DNA of 64,000 bases from Sipunculus nudus (lineage: Eukaryota; Annelida; Sipuncula; Golfingiida; Sipunculidae): contig CM049313.1 in the NCBI GenBank assembly GCA_026874595.1, positions 44,976,659-45,040,658 of the forward strand, given 5' to 3'. Of this stretch, positions 51,701 to 63,700 are shown in pieces; the stretch's first letter is position 1; every line of letters starts with the position of its first letter. Made by a program: the position numbers and the translations under genes. The notes below the pieces were generated by a model that saw nothing but the letters and a program-made list of their open reading frames with translations, did not search any database and was not told the DNA's origin.

Positions 51701-54700
51701 AACCAGCAAGCAGGCGACTTTGAGGATAACGGACAAACAGATGGACACACTGACAAAGTGACAGAAGATTGAAACCATATGCCTTAATCAGGTTATGGAG
51801 AATACTCAAAGGAAAAAAATAAGCTATAGCTTATGTAACTGAGGCTTTGGGTGTAGAGATATGGCCAATACAATGGTATGTGTGTGAGGGTCGTGTGCAG
51901 CGCCCACTAGTGGCCATATCAGGAAAATGAAAAATTTATTTTTAGAAATTAGTGTAAGACATAAGGTGTAATAGTTTCAAAAGGATTCCGTCAAAACTGT
52001 GGCCTATAGAATTCTATATGTGAGACGCAAGAACCAACAAGCAGGCGAATTCGAGGACAACTGACAAACAGACGAAAACACTGACAAAGTGATTCAAGAT
52101 TGAGTCCAGATGACTACTCCAGGTTATGGAGAAGACCCAAAGGAAGAAAAAAACTACAGTTTATGTTACTGAGGTTTATAGTTTTGGAGATATTGCCAAA
52201 GCATGATATGTTGGGAGAGGTTCGAGTTCAGCGCCCCCTAGCGGCTATATCCAGAAAATGAAAAATTGGTTTCGTGATATTAGTGTAAGACTTAAGATGT
52301 TATAGTTTCAAAAAGATTCTTTCAAAACTGTGGCCTATAGAATGCTATATGTGAGACGCAAGAGCAAGCAGGCGAATTTGAGGACAACTGACAAACAGAC
52401 AGACACACTGACAAAGTGTCACAAAAGTGTGACCAGATGACTACACCAGGTTATGGAGAAGACCCAGAGGAAGAAAATAAGCTATAGTTTATGTAATTGA
52501 GGCTTATAATTTTGGAGATATGGCCAAAATATGATTTGTTCGGGAGGTTCGCATCCAGCGCCCCCTAGCGGCCCTATTCAAAAAATGAAAAAGCAATTTC
52601 GAGATACTAGTGTAGGACTTATAATATGTCAGTTTCAAAAAGATTCCTGCAATAATGTGGCCTTTGGCGCAAGATGAATGAAATCTCGAAATATCTCTAT
52701 TCACGAGATATTTTACGAGATACTCCAAGACTTGTAATAAAATCTTGTAGTACTAGTTGAATGCTACTTGATGCAAAAAACTAGATCACTCTAGCTTTAA
52801 AACTGACAAAGTTAGAAAAATAAGACCCCTTATTTTTGAATATCATGACTTTTCCCCAAAATTTGTAACCATGGTTACGGCAAATTTGAGTCAGCTACAC
52901 ACCAGATGACAGGCTTTGGAATGACGATTAAAATGAGCTATCGTTGAAGTAGATACGACTAATAGTCACAAAGATATGAAGAAAAAACCGTTTTGAGAAA
53001 TTTTGATGACCTTGACCTTGACCTTTGTCCTATTTTGACCAAACACAATAGGGCACCTAGAAATTTAATTCTCCATCATCTCTGAAAGTTTCAAGGTGAT
53101 TGTGGCAAATTTGTGGCCAGGAGAGTGCAGACAAACAAACAGACAAACAGACATACGCAACTGACCAATATGCTTTCCGAAATCTTTGATTCCGGCAAGC
53201 AATAAGTACAGTTGTCAAATTATACTTAACATTAATGGGTTAGTGCAACACAAATGACCTGCTGAAAACTGGTCCCCTACCCATAGTCTGTCTTTATCTT
53301 TCTTGCTCCCTTGGAACTTACCTAATGATTTCATCAACATTCAGATTAAAATAAGACTGTATCAAATTTGATTCAGAGGAAAACTTAGCACAAGTAATGC
53401 CATTTTGCAGACCTGCCAGTTTGTGGCAGGTCACCTATACTGCACTTTGACCCATTTATGGAATCATGTCCCATTACTCTTTAAGGGGAGGTTTCTAGTG
53501 ATACTGGGATAAATAAACTTTTGCACAACACTGTAAAAGAAATGTTGGGATATGTAAAACTTTTGATTATGAAGCCATCCACTGTACATATTGATTGTAA
53601 CTTTCATATTACAACTCATCTTGTTTACAGATCAGGCCCACCCAACTCTGCATCACACACAGGAAGTACTTGGAAATACATGGATGGGTCCTCCCAAAGC
53701 TGAATCCGGGAAATTATTCCTTCAAACTGAGAGCAACTTCCCTGGCTGGCAACGGGTCTTGGACACCAGATCTTTACTTTTTTGTCCAAGATACCAGTAA
53801 GCTGAGTTTGTTATTAATCATCGTTCTGTTATAAGAGTAGTACAACTGGTTGTATGGGTTTGAAGCTCAGCTGACTCGCAGTAATGCTTGGCTCATCCTG
53901 TAGCTGTCTGTCCCACATCAAAATAAAAAAAAACATACATTAAGCCTCACCATGAAAGAAGAGAAGGCTTTAAGGGACTAATCAGTTTTTTCCTATATCC
54001 ACATTTGGTCTTTTGTCTTTTTGGGAACTGAAGTAGGTACAAAATTTATTTATATATTTTTTTTTCATTCTTTTTTTATCTTCCATCTGACAGTTTCTAC
54101 CTAGTATAGATTGCCCATATGGCTGATTTTTATTTGGGCACAATATTAGTCATACTTTACAGATTTGCACTGAATATATTTTTTTTTAACCTTGACCTAC
54201 TTGTGTTTCAGTAGTCTTACCATTTTTAGTCGTTCATAAAAACCTTTTATCTCAAAATTTTAATGCATTGGTTGTCTTGAAAATAATGTTTGTCAGTCTT
54301 GAATAGGTTTATCAGTGTATCAGACTTGTTATAGACTAAAATATTTAGTTTCGTTTATTCAGTTTCAAACTTACATGAGACGTGATTGTTTTAGGTCCAC
54401 AGTCATTTTGTGATGGATGACAAAGCTGACTATTATTCTTTATTTCTCCATTTCAGATAATGGCCGTATTGGCATCGGAAATGAAATTGTGGCAGGTATT
54501 GCAGCTTCTGCTGCTCTCGTCATCGTTTTCTTAGTTGCTCTTGGGGTTTGGTTCATTGCCAAGAAGCGCTTCAACCAGGGCACACCAAACGGAATCCTGT
54601 ATGCGTCTGTCAACCCAGAATACATCAGCGTTGGAAAATGGGATAGTAAGCAAATTTTGTCTTTTTTTTTGTGGTAAATTAAATCCTGGCTGCTGTTTGA

Positions 54701-57700
54701 ATGTTTTCACAAGCAAACTTGTAGTATCTTGCAAAATAATATAGAATTAAATATTAAATTCTTCACTGTTATTTCAGTTTGTTTTTAGCGAACCCGTGAG
54801 CTTATGCGATGGTGTGGCGTCGTCCGTCGTCTGTACGTTAACCCATACTATCTTGAAAACGGCAAGAATTAGCATCACGAAATTTTATGCATAAAATTAG
54901 TCATCTAAAAAACTCTATTGGATTTTGCTTATTTTTTGGCTAACTGCATTTTCTTAGATTTTATAAGGAAAAAGTTTTAAAAAAATTTTAAAATCTTCTT
55001 CGACGAATCTGTTCAGCCAAATTGTCCAATATTTTACAGAAATGATTCCTGGAACAATCTCTCTCAAGTTTGTTCGAATGGTTTAAGTTCGGTGATTTTT
55101 GGCTGAGTTACAGGAAGTTGAACTTAGTCATCTGTCCCAAAAAGCATACTAAAATTACAATCTCAGAAACGGCTTGAGCTATCATCACCAAATTTTATGC
55201 CAATGTTGGTCACATGAGTCATATCTGAAATTCAGGTATTGGTGGCACCACCTGCATCAGCCTTTTTTGTACGGGGGTCATCAGTGCCAGTATCATACTG
55301 ACAGCTACAAATAACTTCTTCACTGAAATGATATGGCCAAATTGGTTAATATCGCACAGAAATGATCCTAGGGTAGTGCTTTCTGAAGTTTGTTCAAATG
55401 GTCTCAGTTCAGTGACATTTGGCTAAGTTATTGGAAGCTGAATTTAGTCATATGCCGTAACAGCCCATTTTAGCTAAGTGGCTACAAAAATCTTCTTCTC
55501 AAAAACCACTGGGCCATATTCTTAAATCTCACACATTAATTATCCTTACATGTTGATAATTCAAGTTTGTGCAAATGGTCTCAGTTCAGTGACTTTTGGC
55601 TGAGTTATGGGAAGCTGAATTTAGTCATATGCCATAACAGCCCATGTTAGCTAAGTGGCTACAAAAATCTTCTTCTCAAAAACCACTTGGCCAAATTCTC
55701 AAATCTCACACATTAATTATCCTTAGATGTTGATAATTCAAGTTTGTTCAAATGGTCTCAGTTCAGTGACTTTTGGCTGAGTTATGGGAAGCTGAATTTA
55801 GTCATATGCCATAACAGCCCATGTTAGCTAAGTGGCTACAAAAATCTTCTCAAAAACCACTGGGCTAAATTCTTTAATCTCACACATTAATTATCCTTAG
55901 ATGTTGATGATTCAAGTTTGTTCAAGCCGTTTTGGTTCAATGATTTTTGGCTGAGTTATGGGAAGCTGAACTTTGCCATTTTGCTGTTATTTTCCCATAT
56001 TAGTTATAAACCTACAAAATGTTTTTCGACTGATGATTCTGAGGCCAGTTTGTTTAATATTTTGCAAGAACAATTCCCTGAATAATTCTTATCATAATTG
56101 TCTTTTATGGTTCCAAAGAAGGAATTTTGGCTGAATTATAAAGATTGAATTGAATCAATTTACCATATATATTAGCTGTGTGAAGCAGATACATCTAGCC
56201 TAGCACCAGTTTATCAGCATCCATTACATCATGCCTCTAGACATTTTGATTTCAGGTTATCTATGGAAAATATTGACAAGAATGTTTTTTAAAAGCTTTT
56301 AAAATATGTAGATTTATGATATTACATATAATCTGTACACTATCTCATAATTTCTCAGGAATAGCAGGAGCTACTTTCCCCAAAATTTATGCAATTATCT
56401 GTCACATATCAAATGTTGATGGATTTAGCTTATTTTTATGCCCCCGCCACAAAGTGGCCGGGGCATATAGTTTTACCTATGTCCGTCCTTCAGTCATTCC
56501 GTCATTCGGAAATCAAACAGTTGTACGGACTTTTTTTCGCAATGCCTGCAGATATTGGCCTGATTTTTTGTGTGGGCAGATAATGACCAGTTACAGATTG
56601 AGTTCGCGTTTCGTCCCGGTTGACCTACTTTTGACCGTTTTACGGCTCCTAAACTTAGAAAATCTCATGAAAATAGAAATTTTCATGACAAACACACATG
56701 TACGGACTTTTTTTCGCAATGCCTTCAGATATTGGCCTGATTTTTGGTGTGTAGGCAGATAATACCCAGTTACAGATCGAGTTCGTGTTTCGTCCGGATT
56801 GACCTACTTTTGACTGTTTTACGGCTCCTTAACTTAGAAAATTTCATGAAAAATAGAAATTTTCATGACAAATACACATTTACGGACTTTTTTTCGCAAT
56901 GCCTGAAGATATTGACCTGATTTTTGGTGTGTGGGCAGATATTGACCAGTTACAGATCGAGTTTGCGTTTCCTCCCGGTTGACCTACTTTTGACCGTTTT
57001 ACAGCTCTTGAACATATTCCGTCATTCTGAAATCAAACATTTGTACGGACTTTTTTTCGCAATGCCTGCAGATATTGGCCAGATTTTTGGTGTGTGGGCA
57101 GATAATGACCAGTTACAGATCGCGTTCGCATTTAGTCATGGTTGACTACTTTTGACCGTTTTACGGCTCCTAAACTTAGAAAATTTCATGAAAATAGAAA
57201 TTTTCATGACAAACACTCATGTACGGACCCTTTTTCGCAATGCCTTCAGATATTGGCCTGATTTTTGGTGTGTAGGCAGATAATGACCAGTTACAGATTG
57301 AGTTCGCGTTTCGTCCGGATTGACGTACTTTTGACTGTTTTACGGCTCCTTAACTTAGAAAATTTCATGAAAAATAGAAATTTTCATGACAAATACACAT
57401 GTACGGACTTTTTTTCGCAATGCCTGCAGATATTGGCCTGATTTTTGGTGTGTGAGCAGATAATGACCAGTTACAGATGGAGTTCGCGTTTTGTCCTGGT
57501 TGACCTATTTTTGACCATTTTACAGCTCCTAAACTTAGAAAATTTCATGAAAAATAGAAATTTCCATGACAAATACATATGTACAGACTTTTTTTTCGCA
57601 ATGCCTGCAGATATTGGCCTGATTTTTGGTGTGTAGGCAGATAATGACTAGTTACAGATCGAGTTCGCGTTTCATCCCAGTTGACTTATTTTTGACCATA

Positions 57701-60700
57701 TGACAGAGATCCTGAACATAGAAAATTTCATGAAAGACAGAAATTTTTATGAAAAATGCACATGTATGAACTTTTTTTCACAATGCCTGCACATACTGGC
57801 CTGATTTTTGGTGTGTCGCTTGATAATGACCCGTTACAGATCAAGTTTGCATTTTTCCCTTGTTGACCTTCTTTTGACCATACGACACTTCCCGAACTTA
57901 AAAAAATGTTACAAAATTTAACAAATGTTTCTAATTTGCCCCAGGCAGGGGCATTCGTGTCGTTCCGACACATCTAGTTGCTATCTGCATTTACTTAGAT
58001 ATTACAGTGAAAAAGCTGAAAAAACTTTAAAAGTCTTCTTCTTGTAAACGGTCCTGCCAAATTGTTCAATATTTAACAGAAATGATCCCAGAGGCAAGCC
58101 CTCTAAAGTTTGTTCAAATGGTTTGTGTTGGATAAATATTAGCAGAGTTACATAACAGGCCAAGATTGTGTATGTTTCTTGAATAGGTTGAGAAACTGCC
58201 AACTGTTTCAGATTTGGCAACAGATCAAGAGTTCATTCAGTGCAGCCAAATATAGGTCAAGAGTTCAATCAGTGCAGCCAAGCACCAGGCATGTGATCAC
58301 CTCATGGGCAGCATGTGATCATCTCATGGGAAGCATGTGATCACCTCATGAATATCATGTGATCACCTCATGGGTGTCATGCCACTCAGGGCTGCATATG
58401 GAGCCAATCTGTGAGCTTATGCAATTGTGTGCCTAGTATTTCAGATTTGGCAATAGGCAAAAGGTCAGCCTGGATTTATTTATAGCTTTGGCAAACTGCC
58501 AACTGTGTCAGACTATGCAACAGGTCAAGAGTTCACTCAGTGGAGCCAAGTACAGGTCAAAAGTTCACTCAGTCTAGCCAGGTGCAGGTCAAGAGTTCAC
58601 TCAGTGCAGTAGCCTGAGCCAGTAATTTGTAACAGTACACTTGGGGCAACAGCCTTTCTCACCTAAGCCTGGTCAGCCCCGTGCATCAGACTTAAGGTAG
58701 GTTTGATGTACTGGCCTGATATTCTGACCTGTCTATGTGTCTTTAATGGCTTTCTCATTCACAAGACAGGTGTCGCCATCAATGACTTTTGCAAAGTGTA
58801 TGTGCATGCTTAGTTCTACGGAGGAATTTGATATATCAGCCTGAAATTGGGCATATTTATACATGTCAAATAGCTTTGTTGTATACAAGACTGGTGGTGC
58901 CACCTACAATAATTCTTTCATTGTGTGCACCCATGCCAGAATTTCAGCAGTGATGTTTGTGTATTGTTTCTTGTTCAAAATGTTTAGTACTTGCATTGTT
59001 CATATATATGAAAAGTAGTGGTTCAGCATTGAAGCGTTATACCTGGTGTATATCCATATGCACAGGTTCGCATTAGGCCTGTAGGCCTTGTTTACCATTT
59101 AGAGCCATGCCTTTTTAGTGAATCTGTGAGCTATTGTAATAGTGCAGCTGCATCGTCAGCTGTCATCTGTTCGCAACCCACATTATCTCAAAATGGTGAT
59201 TAGGAGCAGCCAGACAGACAGGACACAAATTGTATCCATTAGACCTAGAAACTTCTAACATAATATCAAAGAGAGTCTCAGCCAGATCTACTAAAAAACC
59301 TGAAACTAGGTCATGGTGACCTATATTCTGCAAGTGATTGGCTAAAAATATGGAAAAAGCACCCAGACAGTCACACATGGCAAAAATTGTATCCATTAGG
59401 CCTAGAATCTTTTGACATAACATTCAGGGTGGTCCTATGCAATTTCCTTTGAAACATGAAACTAGGTCACTGTGACATATATTTTTCAAGACATTAATAA
59501 TGAACACCCAGGCAGTCGGGTAGGGCACAAAACATTACTGTTTGACCTAGCAACTTCTTATATGACATTAAGGGAGGTCCTTGGCAAGATCTCTTTAAAT
59601 CATGCATTTAGGTCACTGTGACTTATTTTCTTTGAGCTTTGGTCATAATAACTAATTTTGAGCACCCAGTAAGACAGACAGGACACAAATCTTAACTGTT
59701 GGATCTAAAAATGTCTTTCTTAATATGAAGGCAGCTCATTGTAATGTGTCCTTTAACATTCAAAATAAGGTCACTGTAACATACAGTTTGTGAGCTATGT
59801 GAAAGAACATGGATTGAGTACCCTGTAAGTCAGATGGACACACATTATTGCAGTTTGACATAGAAAGTTCAAACTTAGTAAATAAGATTGTAGTTACCTA
59901 TTTTATCAGGACAATGGGAAAAAAAAACATGATTTTGAGCACTCTGGAAGTCATGCTACCCATTGTTTAAGGTTCCTTAACAAATATTTTTCACCAGAAC
60001 ATAACATCAATAATTAATACATGCATCACCTGTACCTCAAATTCAGCTGAGCGTCACTTTGTTTTGACTCTTAATGTCACAAGTCACATATTGGAAGGGT
60101 ATTAAGTCTGATTTATATAACATGCTTAATGCTTCTATTTGTCATTACAGCATATGTCCCAGATGAATGGGAGGTCCCCCGCGACAAGATCTGCCTGTTG
60201 CGTGAGCTTGGTCAGGGTTCGTTTGGCATGGTGTATGAAGGTATAGCCAAGAATTTGTGGCCAGATAAGAGTGAAGAAGTCAGGGTGGCTGTGAAGACTG
60301 TCAATGAGGGCGCCTCTCTTAGAGATCGAATAGAGTTCCTCAATGAAGCCTCAGTGATGAAGTAAGTATGAAAAAGCATTTCAAACATTTAGCTCGCGAC
60401 TAAGTCAGCTGGACTCGATGAAATAATAACCTATCCATGAAGATATTCAGTATAAATAACTGTTACCTACAGATTATTACAGGGCTTCAAATGACTCCTG
60501 TATTTCCAATGTATTCCTGTACTGAAAAAAATTGTCTCCTGTAATATCCTGGTTTTTCAAGCATTTATATATATTTTACTTTATTTCACAGAGCGTTTAA
60601 CTGTAACCATGTGGTCAAATTACTGGGTGTAGTGTCTCAGGGTCAACCAACTCTAGTCATAATGGAGCTCATGGCCAGTGGAGACCTCAAGAACTTCCTG

Positions 60701-63700
60701 CGTCAGCACCGACCAGATGAGGAGGTAAGCTGGGTGCAGTGTTAAAATATTACATGTAACACTGTAAACGCAAGGGCTGGCATGATACGATTTATAAAAA
60801 AGATATGCAAAAAAGCCCTTTTATGAATTTGCATTTCCATGTCAGCGTGAAGGATGTGTGAGGAAGCTATACAAAATATCTGTTTGAAAATACAAATTTA
60901 TTTACAGAATCTGCCTTAAAGACTGTATTTAAAATAAGACAACCTGTCTATTAAGATCACCCTTGAGTGCATCAAAGCATTCACATTGATCATAACTGAC
61001 CTGTCTAATTAGACAATGCATGTTCCGAAGGTGGGCTTATCACCCAGATTTCACTGCACAATAAAAGCTTGTTGTGTTGAAATTGAAGGGACTGACAATT
61101 AAGCTTTGATTTATCTGGAGTTTGACACAGGAGGGTTTTATTCGGCAGTAATTTAACTTGAAACTTTTAGCAAGAAACATGGACCCAAGTTGGTTATTTG
61201 ATTAAGCAAGCTTGACACCATTAGGTTTTACTGTAATTGAAAAACCTTTCAAGGTACTCTTTCTTCTACTTGTCATATCCATTATAAATCAGGCCTGCCA
61301 AAATCACTCTTTTTAAAAGAGTCATTTTTTTCCGAGGATTTCCTGAAAATGATGTTAATTATTCTTTTTTTTAAGCTGTTCTCTTTTTTCTCTTCCTCAG
61401 TGAAAGAATTCTGATATATATACTATTTCACTGCTGCATTAATAGTCCAGTTAAATGAAGAATGGGACACTCCACAATTTATTGTGTGCAAATGTCCAGC
61501 ATGTGTCGAAACATGCAGAAAAAGCCCTTACCATTGTGCAGAGTGATGCCTTGCTCATCTATATTCAGTGTGTGATAAAAAATGGGGATTCAACACTAAT
61601 TTACTCATTTTTTACTCTTTATTTCAAAGTCTACACTTTTTTTTCAGGAGCACTTACTTTTTTTTTCGGTCATTTATCTATGGCAGGCCTGTATATGAAA
61701 TAAAGTGTTCCCTCCTGGAAATATAAGAGTACATATATCTGCCAAGATATAATCCTGACATCATTATCTTAGGCCGATACACCACAGAAATAAACTTGCA
61801 CCAGGCATGATAAGTGGTGCTAATGAAAACAAAAACAAAACATCCTGCACTGCTATCATAAATCAAGGTAGTGACCAACAACAAAATATCAAATTTAATT
61901 TTGATTCTCCACAGTTGCATTTTCTTTCCTTGATTGGCAGTTTTCATGGATAAACAATATTCCTTCTGCCACCTGGTTTTGATGCAGTAAATAGACACAT
62001 TAGGATAATATTTATCAAAACACCAAAACAAATCAAAAGGAAAAGGTGGAGAAGAGATGCTGAGCCTATAAGCTGGGGTGTTTTTGCTTGGAAAGTTTTG
62101 TAGTCTAAATAAACTGTTAGTGCATGATAGTACACTTTTTAGCAAGTGACCATGTACCTATTTATAAAAGACTTTGACATAGAAATAAAATAAATGTGGG
62201 GACCATCTGATATGCTAAAGATTGATTTGTTTAGTGCTGCCAATCCATTTTTTACAAGTAACATACTTTTTTTTTTCAGGTAGACAGAGTTTTTTCGATA
62301 CTTTTTCAGGGGTTAATACTTTCTTTATACTTTTGAGCTCAGCTGACCAAGTACCTGTAAAAAAAACTGAAATAAAAGTGATGTTGGAACCCTGCATTTT
62401 TTGCCAAACTGTCTCATCTGTTATGTTAAAGATCAATTAATTCGAGATTAACTTTTATTATATATGTATGTAGTATTATGTGTCCATGCTTTCAGGATAA
62501 CAATGGTCGTGAAGCTCTGACCCTGAGACAGATTTTACAGATGGCTGGAGAAATTGCTGATGGCATGGCTTATTTAGCCAGTAAAAAATATGTGCACAGA
62601 GATCTGGCAGCTAGGAATTGTATGGTGGCTGAGAGCCTTACCGTCAAAATAGGAGGTGAGTGTTAAGTCAGCATCCTGGTTTTCCGCCATCTTAGAAAGA
62701 AAAACCTGGAAATTGTTTTCCAGTAAGAAACCGTCAAGGAATTTGAGAAAAAATATTTCTAATATCATGGTTAAATCAGGGGTTAGGAGTGGCCCTGAAG
62801 AGAAAGTGGTCATTTAATAATGTTTTCTGATGTCCAGAGAATGTATCCAGCGGGTAATTGATGGTCTTGGTTCTTTAGAATTTATTGGGGGAAGATTCAA
62901 GGAATTTTGTATCAACCAAATGCTGGAAACCCTTTCATTAACTAAGGTCTGATCCAATACCTCGGTGTGATAGTCACATAGAGAGCAGTATAAAATAACA
63001 GATTTAATCCATGGTTCACATTTGTATAGGCCAGGGTTGTGATGCCTCTCATAAGCTCTCAGATTATCAGTGCCTTCCTCCGGTGTAAATAGAACCTTGT
63101 AGCTGTAATGTCTGTATAAAGGATTAACATAATGAGTTACTATTTTCTATTAACATGCAAGCACATTCGTTCAGACCTTACAATATATGTGTTCTAGAGT
63201 TTCTGATATTTTTTTTACATGCAACATCTGTGGTGATGATCTAAAAACTCTGGTTTTATAATTCTTGTATTTAACAGAGTACAAAAAGGTAGTTGATTAT
63301 AGTTTTATCAACCAGACTTGATTGTTGACTTTATCACTCATTAGCTAATTATTATCATTAGCTCAGCAAAATGAATTTTAGCTGATTTCAAGGAGCACTT
63401 AAACTTTTGGATATCTTGTTTTGTTTGAAAAATGGAAAATTAAATAAATGTATCTTTAAACGGTTAAAAATCTTGACTAATGAAGTAGAATTTTCCACTC
63501 ATGCCCTGGATTCACCATATTTTTTTGCCTGCTGAAAGTGATTTTAGGCTCAAGGTAGTCTATTACTGAGATTGTGCTTATGATTATTACTTGTTTATGA
63601 TTTAAACTTACAGATTTTGGTATGACCCGTGATATTTATGAGCGGGATTACTATCGCAAGGGTGGCAAAGGGTTATTGCCAGTGCGTTGGATGGCTCCTG

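Larger units (their letters stand above)
46252..53630. other. InR: Intron E14-E15 (7379 bp), repeat-rich
   Basis: From gtttgt to gtttacag. Contains a 36-bp tandem repeat beside the donor and two inverted F5 elements with a 1.96 kb spacer. Confidence 0.8.
54646..60150. other. InR: Intron E16-E17 (5505 bp), repeat-rich
   Basis: From gtaagc to cattacag. Almost entirely F3, nested F4, and further tandem-core repeat. It separates the membrane anchor from the kinase. Confidence 0.8.

Noticed and set aside
46663-53203. Single 6.5 kb foldback transposon with ~280-bp inverted ends
   Set aside because: CTAG-type 3' ends at 49255 and 51220 show two separate inverted F5 copies with a spacer, which explains the structure better.
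53521-53800. Two longer open frames over E15
   Set aside because: Both are in the wrong frame; the third frame gives the FnIII-3 sequence with correct phase and splice sites.
56316-56762. 148-codon + frame in the F4 element
   Set aside because: Translates the tandem core (the same peptide recurs every ~178 bp); a by-product of the repeat.
61678-62145. 155-codon minus-strand open frame in intron E18-E19
   Set aside because: No recognisable domain and no splice or promoter support; lies in repeat-like, T-rich intronic DNA. A protein search could revive it.
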